From Clostridiales bacterium (GTDB lineage: Bacteria; Bacillota; Clostridia; Peptostreptococcales; Anaerovoracaceae): DNA of 64,000 nucleotides. Where the stretch lies: the NCBI GenBank assembly GCA_009911365.1, contig QXXF01000001.1, forward strand, positions 337,606 through 401,605, in the 5' to 3' direction. A program made the translations under genes and the position numbers. This document shows positions 1-8,491 of the stretch, piece by piece. Each line of letters opens with the position of its first letter. Position 1 is the stretch's first letter. The notes under the pieces were generated by a model that was given only the letters and a program-made list of their open reading frames with translations, made no database searches and had not been told where the DNA came from.

Positions 1-519
1 AACCGAGAAGTGAAAGAGATGTTCGAGTCCATGGTGCGAAGTTGGTTCGAGGATTCAGAGGACGGTTACGGAGATTTCATCAAAGCGCTGCTTGCCGATG
101 ACTTGGAAGCCATGAATGAATATATGAACGATGTGGCTTTGGCCACTTTCAGCAGCTTCGACACGGGGAAGAAACCGTCAAGATCAGAGCCGGAACGCTT
201 TTACCACGGCTTCGTGCTGGGGCTGATGGTGGAGCTTTCGGACAGATACGTTCTGACCTCCAATCGGGAAAGCGGCTTCGGCAGATATGACGTGACGCTG
301 GAACCCTTAAAACCGGAAGATGACGCCATGATCCTGGAGTTCAAAGTCTTCCAACCAAAGAAAGAAAAAGACCTGGAAGAAACCGCGAAGGCGGCCCTAT
401 CCCAGATCGAGGAAAAGAAATACGCCGCCGCGCTGGAGGTCAAAGGGATCCCGGCGGAAAAAATCCGGGAGTACGGATTCGCTTTTGAAGGGCAAAAGGT
501 GCTGATCCTTGCCGGATAG
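1..519 (+). CDS. AAA-ATPase-like / PD-(D/E)XK family protein, 3' end only
   Basis: The reading frame is open from base 1, so only the C-terminal ~172 residues lie here; the GTG at 10 is unlikely to be a start. The visible part matches the nuclease-like C-terminal half (DUF1703/PDDEXK_9) of the large AAA-ATPase-like proteins that many gut anaerobes carry in multiple copies. A GFGRYD stretch followed by ILEFKV supplies the D...ExK residues expected of a PD-(D/E)XK fold, and the ending YGFAFEGQKVLILAG is typical. The cellular role of the family is not established. Two dead fragments of the same family lie near 17.3 and 41.7 kb. Confidence 0.8.
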   Translation, partial: NREVKEMFESMVRSWFEDSEDGYGDFIKALLADDLEAMNEYMNDVALATFSSFDTGKKPSRSEPERFYHGFVLGLMVELSDRYVLTSNRESGFGRYDVTLEPLKPEDDAMILEFKVFQPKKEKDLEETAKAALSQIEEKKYAAALEVKGIPAEKIREYGFAFEGQKVLILAG

Positions 520-539
520 TTTTGTTTTCTTATAAAAAA

Positions 540-580
540 GGACCATGCAAAGATCTGTTTGGAATCTAAAGCATGGTTCC
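540..580. terminator. hairpin between convergent genes
   Basis: GGACCATGC (540-548) pairs with GCATGGTTCC (571-580) around a 22-nt loop, and T-rich bases follow on the + side with an A-run on the other. It lies between the stop of the nuclease-like gene and the stop of the opposing small ORF, so it could end transcripts from both sides. Confidence 0.6.
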
Positions 581-586
581 TTCCTT

Positions 587-892
587 TCATTTATGATCCA
601 CATCTCGAAGAACAACGCTCTCTGGGACTGTGACCAAAACAAACCAGTCATTGATACCGACCGGTTCATAAGCCGTATACAAATACTCTTCCGCATTTTT
701 AGATAAGTAGGCCGTCAGTCCGCCTTTGCCCTTTGTCTCCTGCGTTTCTTGCTCCAAAGTACGAAGACAAGTGTTTACGAAGTAAGATCGCAACAACCCT
801 AAGACAATCACAAAACCAATTACAATCAGCAACTGGAGACCTACCGCAGCTAGGATATGTTTCATTCTGCGTCCGGATAAATTTTTTGACAC
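587..892 (-). pseudogene. membrane-sensor fragment (TM plus Cache-like tail)
   Basis: A 101-codon frame opening with GTG. Residues ~12-34 form one strong membrane span; the tail contains a phrase like YEPVGINDWFVLVTVPESV, which is typical of the end of extracellular Cache/sensor domains in clostridial diguanylate cyclases and histidine kinases. Nothing catalytic follows, and the usual ~250-residue sensor is missing, so I read this as the remnant of a sensor kinase or GGDEF protein that lost its middle and its output half. It could still make a small membrane protein. No close neighbour suggests a function. Confidence 0.5.
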
Positions 893-936
893 GTTTTGCG
901 TTTTTTCGTGAAAGCCACCCCTTTGATTTTTTCTTC

Positions 937-1131
937 TTATTTCTGCAGTTTTTCGATATTAGCTATGTACACAGACACTTCCCCACATTCCGGGCAAACC
1001 GCCACACTAGGCTGGATCCTCTTTGCCAGCAGTGCTTCGCTTTCCACAAGCTGAATCTCCGTAGCCTCCGACTCTTCGCGAATGGTATATCCTTCGATCA
1101 TTCCTTTTCCGCATCTCAAACATTTTCTCAT
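937..1131 (-). CDS. small zinc-ribbon protein (PF20097/DUF6487 type)
   Basis: 64 residues beginning MRKCLRCGKGM. The chosen ATG has an AAAGGAGG ribosome site 7 bases upstream; an upstream in-frame start would overlap the preceding gene more and has no such site. An N-terminal CxxC and a later CPEC pair make a two-knuckle zinc ribbon. Proteins of this type are probably nucleic-acid or metal binding, but no function is assigned. The ORF starts 13 bases after the stop of the YihY gene, so the two are probably cotranscribed. Confidence 0.7.
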   Translation of the reverse strand: MRKCLRCGKGMIEGYTIREESEATEIQLVESEALLAKRIQPSVAVCPECGEVSVYIANIEKLQK

Positions 1132-1144
1132 TTCGCTTCCTCCT

Positions 1145-1993
1145 TTACCGTTCAACCGGCGTTCTTTTACTAAAACTTTCGGTATCATCCCATACCTTAT
1201 TCACTAAAATCCCCAGGCACAGCACCCATGCCAGGAAATAGAACCAAAACAGCACGGCCACGATGGATGACAGAGCACCGTAAATAATATCGTAATTGGC
1301 TACATGAGTCGTATACCTGGCATAAATAATGGTCACGATCATCATGCCGCCTGAAGCGAATATGCTCCCAGGCAAGATCTTGCGGAAAGGCACTCTGGTG
1401 CTGGGTAAAATATAATAATTATAGCTGACCATGAGAAAATAAAGCACCAGCCCCAAAAACCACCGCAAATACATCCAAATATTATTGATATACTTATCCA
1501 CGTCCAAACGTAATAGATCCACCACAGTACGTAGCAGCAAATCGCCGTAGCCTAAAATCACCAAAGCAAAGGCAATGGTGAAAAGGGTGATGACCATGGT
1601 CCGCATGGCCCGAAACCGCTCCCGCCAGTAGCCTTTTCCCGTGCTCTTGCCCTCGGAAAAGGTATAATTGGTGATCCGCATAATAGCAAACTGCGCCCTG
1701 GATGCGGCCCACAGCGCGACTACTAGGAAAACAATATTTCCCGCTCCCGCGGATGAAAAGGCGGTGATGCTCCGCAGCATGCCGGAAACTTCCTCTCCCG
1801 TATAGCTGCTGACCCAGTTCACCACTTCCTCCACAGACAGTTGGAAGTATCCTAAAATCTGTGTCAGCAACAGGAAAATCGGGACAATGGAGAGCAGCAG
1901 GTAAAAGGAAATCTGCGCTGCGAATCCCTGATAATACGGATCCCTGAACTGCCTGATCCCCAAAAAAATCATTTGTAGTAGCCTCTGTCTCAT
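1145..1993 (-). CDS. YihY/BrkB-family inner-membrane protein
   Basis: 282 residues with about six hydrophobic spans and the family's characteristic start, a short amphipathic stretch leading into a QISFYLLLSIVPIFLLL span. Length fits the family (about 270-300). Members are integral membrane proteins, long misnamed ribonuclease BN; a transport-like role is suspected but unproven. The ATG has an AGGTTTGA-type site upstream. It follows the rdgB gene by about 24 bases in the same direction and precedes the zinc-ribbon gene, suggesting an rdgB-yihY-zinc-ribbon operon. Confidence 0.85.
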   Translation of the reverse strand: MRQRLLQMIFLGIRQFRDPYYQGFAAQISFYLLLSIVPIFLLLTQILGYFQLSVEEVVNWVSSYTGEEVSGMLRSITAFSSAGAGNIVFLVVALWAASRAQFAIMRITNYTFSEGKSTGKGYWRERFRAMRTMVITLFTIAFALVILGYGDLLLRTVVDLLRLDVDKYINNIWMYLRWFLGLVLYFLMVSYNYYILPSTRVPFRKILPGSIFASGGMMIVTIIYARYTTHVANYDIIYGALSSIVAVLFWFYFLAWVLCLGILVNKVWDDTESFSKRTPVER

Positions 1994-2017
1994 TCAAACC
2001 TCTGCTTTGTTTCCAAT

Positions 2018-2620
2018 TTATTTGACAGCTCTTGCTTCCAGCTGTTTTTTCAGTGCTTGCAGGGCATTGCCCCTATGGCTGATCTTGTTTTTTTCCTCTG
2101 GATCGAATTCTCCAAAAGTGATGTCATAACCCAGGGGTACGAAAAGAGGATCATAACCGAATCCATTGGGGCCTTTTTCCTCCAGCACAATATGACCTTC
2201 CACTTCTCCTCTAGCTGTCAGCGTCTCTCCGTCCGGGTACACCATAGTGATCACTGACACAAAGCGTCCAGTACGCTTCTCGTAAGGCACGTCTTTGACC
2301 AAGTCTTTCAGCTTGTCGTTATTGGCCTGGTCATTGCCCTCTTCTCCCGCAAAACGGGCAGAATAGACGCCTGGCGCGCCGTCCAGACAGTCCACCTCCA
2401 GACCCGAGTCATCGGCAATGGTGATTTCCCCGCATAATTTCATGATGCCATATGCCTTTTTATAGGAATTTTCTTCAAAGGTTTCACCATCTTCCTGGAT
2501 TTCCACGTCCGGCACCCCTGCCTCGTCCCTAGGAACCACTGCCATCCCAAACTGGCTGGTGATGGCTTCGATTTCTTTGATCTTATGTTTGTTCTTTGAT
2601 GCTGCTATGATTCGGCTCAT
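2018..2620 (-). CDS. rdgB: XTP/dITP diphosphatase (RdgB/HAM1)
   Basis: 200 residues, the usual size. This enzyme hydrolyses deaminated purine nucleoside triphosphates (ITP, dITP, XTP) to monophosphate and pyrophosphate, keeping them out of nucleic acids. The SxNxxK substrate motif is at residues 8-12, the metal/catalytic aspartates at 70-71 within ADDSGLEVD, then GFGYDPLF at 153-160 and SHRGNAL at 181-187. The start has an AGAGGAAGGG ribosome site. It is the probable first gene of a run with YihY and the small zinc-ribbon protein. Confidence 0.95.
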   Translation of the reverse strand: MSRIIAASKNKHKIKEIEAITSQFGMAVVPRDEAGVPDVEIQEDGETFEENSYKKAYGIMKLCGEITIADDSGLEVDCLDGAPGVYSARFAGEEGNDQANNDKLKDLVKDVPYEKRTGRFVSVITMVYPDGETLTARGEVEGHIVLEEKGPNGFGYDPLFVPLGYDITFGEFDPEEKNKISHRGNALQALKKQLEARAVK

Positions 2621-2726
2621 AATCCCTTCCTCTATTCTTAGTATATCCCTCCGGCCCTTTCCCTATAACCCGGGAAGTATAGCCACAAGGTCGTTATTTC
2701 CACAGAACTTTCTCCGCAGGGGGCCC

Positions 2727-3275
2727 TTAGCTTAGATCGCCGCAGGATCCTACTGGCACTTTTCCGTCAATGGCTCTGATGATCTCCAACGTGAATTCCT
2801 TTTCAAAGTAGCTGCACAGTTCTAGGAAATAAACGCCTTGGTCCACCAGCTCCTTGGCCGCTGCTTTTGCTGCTTCCAGATCTTTGGTAAAGCGCACGTA
2901 CATATTGCATTCGTCATTTTTCAGTTCAAAGGCCTGTGTCTCTGCCACGCCGTCCATGACCACAACCAGTCCATATTCCTTAAAAGACTCCAGCGCTTCT
3001 AGTTTGGACAGTTCCTCCGGCAGATAGTCCGCATGAAGGATTTCCATTTCGCTCTTTGTCACCTTCAGCAATTTTTCCACCGCCTCATCGTCAAAATCTC
3101 CGCACAAATCGATCAAGTCATAGCCTTCCTGATCCAGCTTTTTCACCAGTTCTTCCGTCATTTCAAAAGAGCTGGTCCCGGTTACGAAGTTGTGACTCTC
3201 CTCGTTGTCATAAGTAAACGAATAATTTTCCGGTGCCGCGCCCGCGACATTGGCAATAAAAGCGTACTTAAACAT
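2727..3275 (-). CDS. DUF6506-type protein with an internal duplication
   Basis: 182 residues, acidic, no signal peptide. The two halves look alike: each has a short beta-rich opening, a helix containing EELVKKLDQEGYDLIDLCG (first half) or AKELVDQGVYFLELCSYF (second half), then a final strand. This matches my recollection of DUF6506, usually ~100 residues per copy, so here the domain appears fused in tandem. The function is unknown. It is transcribed divergently from the dehydrogenase gene on the other side of a ~130-base gap, has an AGGAGG site, and has its own promoter. Confidence 0.6.
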   Translation of the reverse strand: MFKYAFIANVAGAAPENYSFTYDNEESHNFVTGTSSFEMTEELVKKLDQEGYDLIDLCGDFDDEAVEKLLKVTKSEMEILHADYLPEELSKLEALESFKEYGLVVVMDGVAETQAFELKNDECNMYVRFTKDLEAAKAAAKELVDQGVYFLELCSYFEKEFTLEIIRAIDGKVPVGSCGDLS

Positions 3276-3320
3276 AATTCCTCCTATTTTATATGTGTTC
3301 TATGATATCCATTCTCATAA

Positions 3321-3350
3321 AGTATACCATACAATCCCTGGACTTTCCAA
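3321..3350 (-). promoter_or_regulatory. sigma-A-type promoter for the DUF6506 gene
   Basis: On the minus strand TTGGAA (3345-3350) and TATACT (3321-3326) are separated by 18 bases, ~45 bases before the ATG at 3275. This is a good match to the vegetative consensus. Confidence 0.6.
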
Positions 3351-3403
3351 TGCTCATCGTGTAAAATATCCCTTGGAACATCAAGAAAGAAGGGAGCTTT
3401 CTC

Positions 3404-4318
3404 ATGAAAATCGTGATTTTGGACGGACACACCATCAACCCTGGAGATCTGGACTGGAACGCGCTGGAGGCCATAGGTGACTTGACAGTTTACGATGCCA
3501 CATCGCCAGAGCAGGCTTTGGAGCGAGTTGGGGACGCAGAGATTCTGATGACCAGCAAGTGCCCCATCACCAAGGCGTTCATGGAGCAGTGCCCAAATTT
3601 GAAATATGTGGGCTCGACCGCTACTGGCTATAATAACATCGATGTGGCGGCGGCAAAAGAGCTGGGGATCGCTGTGACTTATATCCCTGCCTATTCTACG
3701 GACGCTGTGGCCCAGCATACCATCGCCCTGATGCTGGAACTTTGCAACAATGTGGCGCTTCACAACGAGTCTGTGAAAAAAGGCGAATGGACGGACTGCA
3801 AGTATTTTTGTTATTGGAAAGAGCCGATCATGCTGCTGGCCGGCCGTTCTCTGGGCATTGTGGGATACGGACAGATCGGCCAAAAGGTGGGAGAAATCGC
3901 AAAAGCCCTGGGCATGACAATCAACGTGTACAGCCGTGACCGAAAGGCGGCCATGCGTTCGGATTTCCTGACGCTCCACTGCCCGCTGACAACGGAAAAC
4001 GCTGGGTTTGTGAATCGGGAATTCCTAAATGAAATGAAGGAAGGCTCGGTTCTCATCAACACGGCCAGAGGGGCGCTGATCAATGAGCAGGATCTGGCGG
4101 ACGCTTTGCGGTCAGGCCATCTCAAGGCAGCTGCCTTGGACGTTCTGGCTCAGGAACCGGCAGCAGCGGACAACCCACTGCTTTCTCTGCCAAACTGCCT
4201 GATCACGCCGCATATGGCCTGGGCACCAAAAGAAATGCGTCAAATCATCGGACAGACGCTGGCAGACAATCTAAACAGTTTTCTCTCAGGAGGAACAAAC
4301 AACCGGGTGGATCTGTAA
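3404..4318 (+). CDS. D-2-hydroxyacid dehydrogenase, NAD-dependent
   Basis: 304 residues, cytosolic; interconverts 2-oxoacids and D-2-hydroxyacids (substrate not deducible; glycerate/phenyllactate types are closest in style). The NAD-binding GYGQIG is at 154-159, and the catalytic Arg222 (NTARGAL), Glu251 (AQEPA) and His270 (ITPHMAW) are all present. Between the second Rossmann strand (VYSRDRK) and RSDFLTLHCPL, roughly 15-18 residues usually present in the family are missing in frame, explaining the short length against ~318. That loop lies near the cofactor, so activity should be checked. An AAGGGAG ribosome site precedes the ATG. Confidence 0.85.
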   Translation: MKIVILDGHTINPGDLDWNALEAIGDLTVYDATSPEQALERVGDAEILMTSKCPITKAFMEQCPNLKYVGSTATGYNNIDVAAAKELGIAVTYIPAYSTDAVAQHTIALMLELCNNVALHNESVKKGEWTDCKYFCYWKEPIMLLAGRSLGIVGYGQIGQKVGEIAKALGMTINVYSRDRKAAMRSDFLTLHCPLTTENAGFVNREFLNEMKEGSVLINTARGALINEQDLADALRSGHLKAAALDVLAQEPAAADNPLLSLPNCLITPHMAWAPKEMRQIIGQTLADNLNSFLSGGTNNRVDL

Positions 4319-4332
4319 ACCGCCCGGTTGTT
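4298..4332. terminator. terminator between convergent genes
   Basis: AACAACCGGGTGG (4298-4310) pairs with CCGCCCGGTTGTT (4320-4332), 13 base pairs including one G-U, loop of 9, followed by a T-rich tract on the + strand. The stem begins inside the dehydrogenase's last codons, and the opposing CoA-transferase gene ends just beyond. Confidence 0.85.
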
Positions 4333-4336
4333 GATT

Positions 4337-5914
4337 TTATTTGCTTAATATCAAAGCCATCCGCTCTGGTCTGAATATCCGCGGATCCATTTCTTTTAGA
4401 TCTAGAGAGATCACTGGCCGGAATTCCATCTTTGCCAGAACGTCCTGTTCAAGGTCCACGCCAGGCGCGATCTCGATCAAGGTCAGCCCTGCTCGGGTCA
4501 GTTGGAACACGGCCCTTTCCGTAATGTAAAAGACCTTTTGCGTGCCCTTTGACACCGAATAATCGCCGGAAAATGTGATATGACCCACCTGCTCTTTGAA
4601 CTTGATCTTTGTTCCATCTTCCAGAACCCGCAGCTTGCCGTCTTCAATGCGGATATCGCTCTTCCCCGCAGTGAAGGTGCCTAAAAAGCAGACAGTCTTC
4701 GCACCTTGGGTGATGTTGATGAATCCGCCTGGTCCCGTGACTTTCCCCGCGAACCTGGACACGTTCACATTGCCCCGCCTATCGATCTCTGCGGCTCCCA
4801 GCGCAGCAAAGTCAATGCCTCCACCATCATAAAAGTCAAAGATATCCGGCTGTTTCAAAATCGCCTCTGGATTGTAAGCCGCCCCCGTGGCTAGCCCCGC
4901 GGCGGGAGCGCCCCCCGTTACCCCTGATTCAATGCTGGAGCAGATCTTGTCAATCAATCCCTCTTCGTTGAGCACATCAGAGACATGCATCGGGATGCCG
5001 ATGCCCAGGTTGATGAAATCACCAGCGGACAATTCAAAAATACTCCGTCTGCATATGGCCTTTTGGATATTTAAAGGCATGGTCTCCATACGATCCAGAG
5101 AGACTTTCTCATCTCCGCACCAGGAAGGGACGGGCCGGGAGTCACCGATAAAGTGCTGCCCCGTGTTTTCCGGGCTTCCCACTATCACATAATCCACCAA
5201 AGACGAAGGGACCGTCACCATCTGCGGGTGAAGCGCTCCGTGCTCTACTACCTCGTCTACCTGCACCATGACAATACCGCCAGAGTTCTTGGCCGCCGCC
5301 GCCATCTCAAATTGTTCGATGTGAATGGCTTCCTTTTCTATGGAAACATTTCCCTTCATGTCAGCTTTACTGCCTTTGATCAGCGCCACATCCAGAGGGA
5401 ACGCAGGATAAAACAGATATTCTTCGCCCCGCAGTTTCGTCAACTCCACGATGGTTTCCTGGCTCTCCTTCGCAGCTTCGTTGATCCTGCCTCCGTCCAC
5501 TCGGGGATCGACAAACGTTTTCATGCCCACCTGACTGATGATGCCCGGCCTATGGGAAGCAATGGCCCGCATCATATGTGACAAAACACCTTGCGGCATC
5601 ATGAAAGTGGGAAAGGCGTTGTCCATGATCAGGGGGTACAGCTTTGGTGCCAAACTCAGGTTGCTGCACAAAAAGCGGCGCATCAAGCCCTTGTGCGCAA
5701 AATGGTTGATACCGCGGTTCTTTCCGTCACCGCCCAACCCCGCGATGTTCACTACGGAAAGATCCCGCGGATGGCCTTCACGAACAAAGCGATCTTCGAT
5801 TTCACCCAGAATGTCGTCTGCCAGGCAAAAACCAATAAAACCATCAATCGCAACTGTGGCGCGATCTTGTATCAGCTCTGCCGCTGCTTTGGCATTGATA
5901 AAATTTACAGACAT
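4337..5914 (-). CDS. acyl-CoA:acetate/3-ketoacid CoA-transferase (YdiF family)
   Basis: 525 residues, the size of single-chain class I CoA-transferases in which the alpha and beta domains are fused. It moves CoA between acetyl-CoA (or another acyl-CoA) and a short organic acid through a glutamyl-CoA thioester; the likely nucleophile is the Glu in SSIESGVTGGAPAAG near residue 330. The start chosen is MSVNFINAK, 6 bases after AAGGTGG; a longer frame upstream overlaps the crotonase gene. It is the last gene of an operon with the crotonase (26-base gap) and the GntP-type permease, so it probably activates the imported acid. Exact substrate is unknown; propionate/acetate CoA-transferase is a common label. 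Confidence 0.88.
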   Translation of the reverse strand: MSVNFINAKAAAELIQDRATVAIDGFIGFCLADDILGEIEDRFVREGHPRDLSVVNIAGLGGDGKNRGINHFAHKGLMRRFLCSNLSLAPKLYPLIMDNAFPTFMMPQGVLSHMMRAIASHRPGIISQVGMKTFVDPRVDGGRINEAAKESQETIVELTKLRGEEYLFYPAFPLDVALIKGSKADMKGNVSIEKEAIHIEQFEMAAAAKNSGGIVMVQVDEVVEHGALHPQMVTVPSSLVDYVIVGSPENTGQHFIGDSRPVPSWCGDEKVSLDRMETMPLNIQKAICRRSIFELSAGDFINLGIGIPMHVSDVLNEEGLIDKICSSIESGVTGGAPAAGLATGAAYNPEAILKQPDIFDFYDGGGIDFAALGAAEIDRRGNVNVSRFAGKVTGPGGFINITQGAKTVCFLGTFTAGKSDIRIEDGKLRVLEDGTKIKFKEQVGHITFSGDYSVSKGTQKVFYITERAVFQLTRAGLTLIEIAPGVDLEQDVLAKMEFRPVISLDLKEMDPRIFRPERMALILSK

Positions 5915-5940
5915 GATTTCCACCTTTCTCATGAATGGAC

Positions 5941-6717
5941 TCATCGATTTTTGAAAGTAACGTTCTTTTCTTTACGCAGAAAACCACCCATGCCGATTTT
6001 CTGATCTTCTGTTTCAAAGAGCCTGCTGAACACTTCCCGCTCAAAATGACAGCCTTCTTCTATGCTGGATACATTGGAAAAGGCAATGGCTTTTTTCGCT
6101 GCCCGAATGGCGATGGGCCCGTTCTTTCCAATGGCATCCGCGATTTGAAAGGCTGCGTCCATCAGATCCTCCGCAGGGACGATCCGGTTCACCAGGCCAA
6201 TATTCAGAGCCTGCCGCGCATCAATGACATCAGCTGTGAAGATCAGCTCTTTGGCCATGCCCTCGCCTACGATCCGGGGAAGGCGCTGCGTCCCGCCCGC
6301 GCCGCAGATGACCCCTAGGCTGGTTTCCGGCAGTCCCAGTTTCACGCTTTGAGAGGCCAGACGAATATCGCAGGCCAAGGCCAGTTCCAAGCCGCCGCCC
6401 AGAGCATAGCCGTTTATGGCAGCGATCACTGGGATTTTCATGTTTTCCAAACGCAGGTTCAGTCCGCTTCCCAGCGCTGACCATTCCATGATGGCCGCCC
6501 TGTCCTTTTCGTACATTTCAGCGATGTCAGCCCCGGCAATAAAAGCTTTCCCCGTACCTGTCAGAATCAATACGTATACGTCTTCATCCTGCTCCGCCTG
6601 ATCCAGCGCATTGTTGATTTCTTGGATAAAGGCCGCGTTGAGCGCATTCAGATCAGCGGCTTTGTCCAGCGTGATCAGGCCAGTGTGCCCTCTTTTTTCA
6701 TATCGAACATTTTCCAT
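5941..6717 (-). CDS. enoyl-CoA hydratase/isomerase (crotonase)
   Basis: 258 residues, normal size. Hydrates trans-2-enoyl-CoA or, in reverse, dehydrates 3-hydroxyacyl-CoA. The oxyanion-hole stretches AFIAGADI and GYALGGG are present, and both catalytic glutamates are kept: Glu111 in GGGLEL and Glu131 in GLPETSLG, followed by GAGGTQRLPR. This supports true hydratase chemistry rather than only isomerase activity. It sits between the permease and the CoA-transferase in one operon, consistent with a hydroxyacid being taken up, converted to its CoA ester and dehydrated. GGGAAAGGG ribosome site precedes the ATG. Confidence 0.92.
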   Translation of the reverse strand: MENVRYEKRGHTGLITLDKAADLNALNAAFIQEINNALDQAEQDEDVYVLILTGTGKAFIAGADIAEMYEKDRAAIMEWSALGSGLNLRLENMKIPVIAAINGYALGGGLELALACDIRLASQSVKLGLPETSLGVICGAGGTQRLPRIVGEGMAKELIFTADVIDARQALNIGLVNRIVPAEDLMDAAFQIADAIGKNGPIAIRAAKKAIAFSNVSSIEEGCHFEREVFSRLFETEDQKIGMGGFLRKEKNVTFKNR

Positions 6718-6730
6718 AATTCCCTTTCCC

Positions 6731-8038
6731 TCAGCCTAAGATCATACTGATCGGCAGGGCCACCAAGAATGTGGATGCGATCGGTACCACGAGACAGGTG
6801 ATAAAATTATATTTGTACGATAACTTGTGGGTGGTATGGCAGATTGCGAACACGGATACGATGGAGCCATTCCATGGCAGAGAATCTAGGCCTCCGCATC
6901 CATCCGCGCAAAGCCTATGGATAAATTCCAAATTATAGCCCTGCGCTCCATATTCCATGAAAGTGTCGCCCAAGGTTTCGTACATCAGGGAGATCCCGCC
7001 GGAAGCAGAGCCCAAAATTCCAGCGAAAATATTGGATCCCACCGCTGCTACAAGGTATGGGTTGGCATCGGAATTCAGCAGCACTTGAGTCGCGAATTCG
7101 TAAAAAGGCGTGCCTTTTGCCACGGAGCCAAAACCTACGATAATCGCTGTGTTCATAATGACAGTGATGGAGGTGATGGCCGCAGAATTGAACAGGTCCA
7201 GCATTTCTGGCTTCGGAAGGTGCTTCCAGAATAAAATCAGTGCCAAAGCGATACCCATCAGCAGACAGTAGATAATATCCAGTTCTGTCACATTAAAGAC
7301 GATCAGCACAAAAGCGATCGGCACTACGGATGCCAAGCCATTTGGCGCGTCTGTCTCGGTTTCCACCCGTTTTACGCCTTCTGGCCACTGGAAATGCTCT
7401 CCTTTCAGGCGGGCCTTCTTGCACGCCCGATTCATGAACAGCACCGCAGCCACAGCCATGACCGCCGCACTGGTCATCCCAGGGAGTAGCCCTGCGTAAG
7501 ATGGCGTTCCCAGGTATTCCATGGATACGATGTTCGGGATCTGGGGCGTGAAAGGACCGGTCATAGCAAAGGTCCACATGCCTGCGCAGACGATGCCTGG
7601 CAGCAAATAGGTGGGCAGGTCCGCGTCTTCAAACAGCTTTAGGGCGATGGGATACACGGAGAAAATAATGACAAAGCTGTTGATTCCTCCGTAGCTTAAA
7701 ATCGCCGCTGGAATCATGCAGGCCAGCATGCAGTGTTTTGTGCCTAGTTTTTTAGAAATCATAGAGCCGATCTTCGCAGCCGCACCAGAGTTCTGGTAAA
7801 TGTTTCCGAAGATGTTCCCCAACAGGAAAATAAAAAAGTAAGAAGTAAAAAATCCGGTTACGCCTGATAGGTAGGTTTCGGTCGTGCCCTCAAACACAGG
7901 GATCTGACTGGTAAAGCAGACTAAAATGGCCGCCAAGGGTCCTACTAAAAGCGGCGTGACCCTCTTGAAGATCAGGATCGCCATGCCTGCTAACGCACCA
8001 AAGAGCCCAAGGGCCGAAATCAGTATTGTTGTGTCCAT
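6731..8038 (-). CDS. GntP-family organic-acid permease
   Basis: 435 residues from MDTTILIS, with about 12 membrane spans. The family takes up gluconate-like sugar acids, and in anaerobes often 3-hydroxybutyrate or other hydroxyacids, by proton symport. The late region with SNIFAGILGSASGG, then LDSLPWNGS, is characteristic. A longer frame begins at 8149, but the chosen ATG lies downstream of a strong promoter and follows an AAAGAG site; the extra 37 residues would start upstream of the -10 box. It is first in the permease-crotonase-CoA-transferase operon. The substrate is inferred from context to be a short hydroxy or enoic acid. Confidence 0.8.
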   Translation of the reverse strand: MDTTILISALGLFGALAGMAILIFKRVTPLLVGPLAAILVCFTSQIPVFEGTTETYLSGVTGFFTSYFFIFLLGNIFGNIYQNSGAAAKIGSMISKKLGTKHCMLACMIPAAILSYGGINSFVIIFSVYPIALKLFEDADLPTYLLPGIVCAGMWTFAMTGPFTPQIPNIVSMEYLGTPSYAGLLPGMTSAAVMAVAAVLFMNRACKKARLKGEHFQWPEGVKRVETETDAPNGLASVVPIAFVLIVFNVTELDIIYCLLMGIALALILFWKHLPKPEMLDLFNSAAITSITVIMNTAIIVGFGSVAKGTPFYEFATQVLLNSDANPYLVAAVGSNIFAGILGSASGGISLMYETLGDTFMEYGAQGYNLEFIHRLCADGCGGLDSLPWNGSIVSVFAICHTTHKLSYKYNFITCLVVPIASTFLVALPISMILG

Positions 8039-8090
8039 TTTACATGTCTCTTTCTTTTCTTCATATGTGGTTGTTTTATCTAATTCTCGT

Positions 8091-8120
8091 ATTATAGCAT
8101 GGCCCAGCGAAAAATTGCAA
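8091..8120 (-). promoter_or_regulatory. promoter of the permease-crotonase-CoA-transferase operon
   Basis: TTGCAA (8115-8120) and TATAAT (8091-8096) on the minus strand are separated by 18 bases and lie ~55 bases before the permease ATG. Confidence 0.7.
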
Positions 8121-8300
8121 TCATAATGCGATTTTGTGAAGAAGTTCAAGTTTTATGAATTGTTTGTGAATCTTTAGCAATAAGGCTGTCTGGCTTTATC
8201 GCCGCTGAGTTTCAAAGGTCTTTTAGGGGAAAGTTCCGGTTTCTCCGCATGCAAAACAGCGGTGGCAAGCCCGCTTTTTCTAAGTATCTAAAACATCCTC

Positions 8301-8441
8301 TCATTTGGTTGATTCTTTTCTCTCTGTTTGGTGAATCGCTTTTTTTACAACCCGCTTAGCACCTTCTATGTTTCCGCTTTCCAGCAGTTCATCGAGGGCA
8401 TACAAAAAGAAAATAAATTCATCTCGGTTCATCTCTTCCAT
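8301..8441 (-). CDS. 46-residue protein, paralogue of the ORF at 10238
   Basis: Below usual ORF cut-offs. ATG at 8441 follows AAAGGAG by six bases; the product begins MEEMNRDEFIFFLYALDEL and ends in a basic tail. It is predicted helical and soluble. The start context and the ~75 bases upstream closely match those of the 41-residue ORF at 10238-10363 (MEEM start, same ribosome site, palindrome and promoter position), although the protein bodies diverge. A weak hairpin around 8259-8276 follows and is also matched near the other copy. Function is unknown; candidates are a small regulator or an antitoxin-like peptide. Confidence 0.6.
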   Translation of the reverse strand: MEEMNRDEFIFFLYALDELLESGNIEGAKRVVKKAIHQTERKESTK

Positions 8442-8470
8442 CCCAATCTCCTTTCCCCGCTTGCCCGGAT

Positions 8471-8491
8471 ATTGAACTCCCTCAGCTCAAT
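8471..8491 (-). promoter_or_regulatory. palindrome in the leader of the 46-residue ORF
   Basis: ATTGAACT and AGCTCAAT flank a 5-base spacer. A -10-like TATGAT lies just upstream on the minus strand (TTAAAG-17-TATGAT), which puts the palindrome at about the transcription start. The equivalent position of the second paralogue holds a perfect 9-bp version. It is either an operator or a 5' hairpin. From about 8515 to 8813 I see no gene or other structure. Confidence 0.5.
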
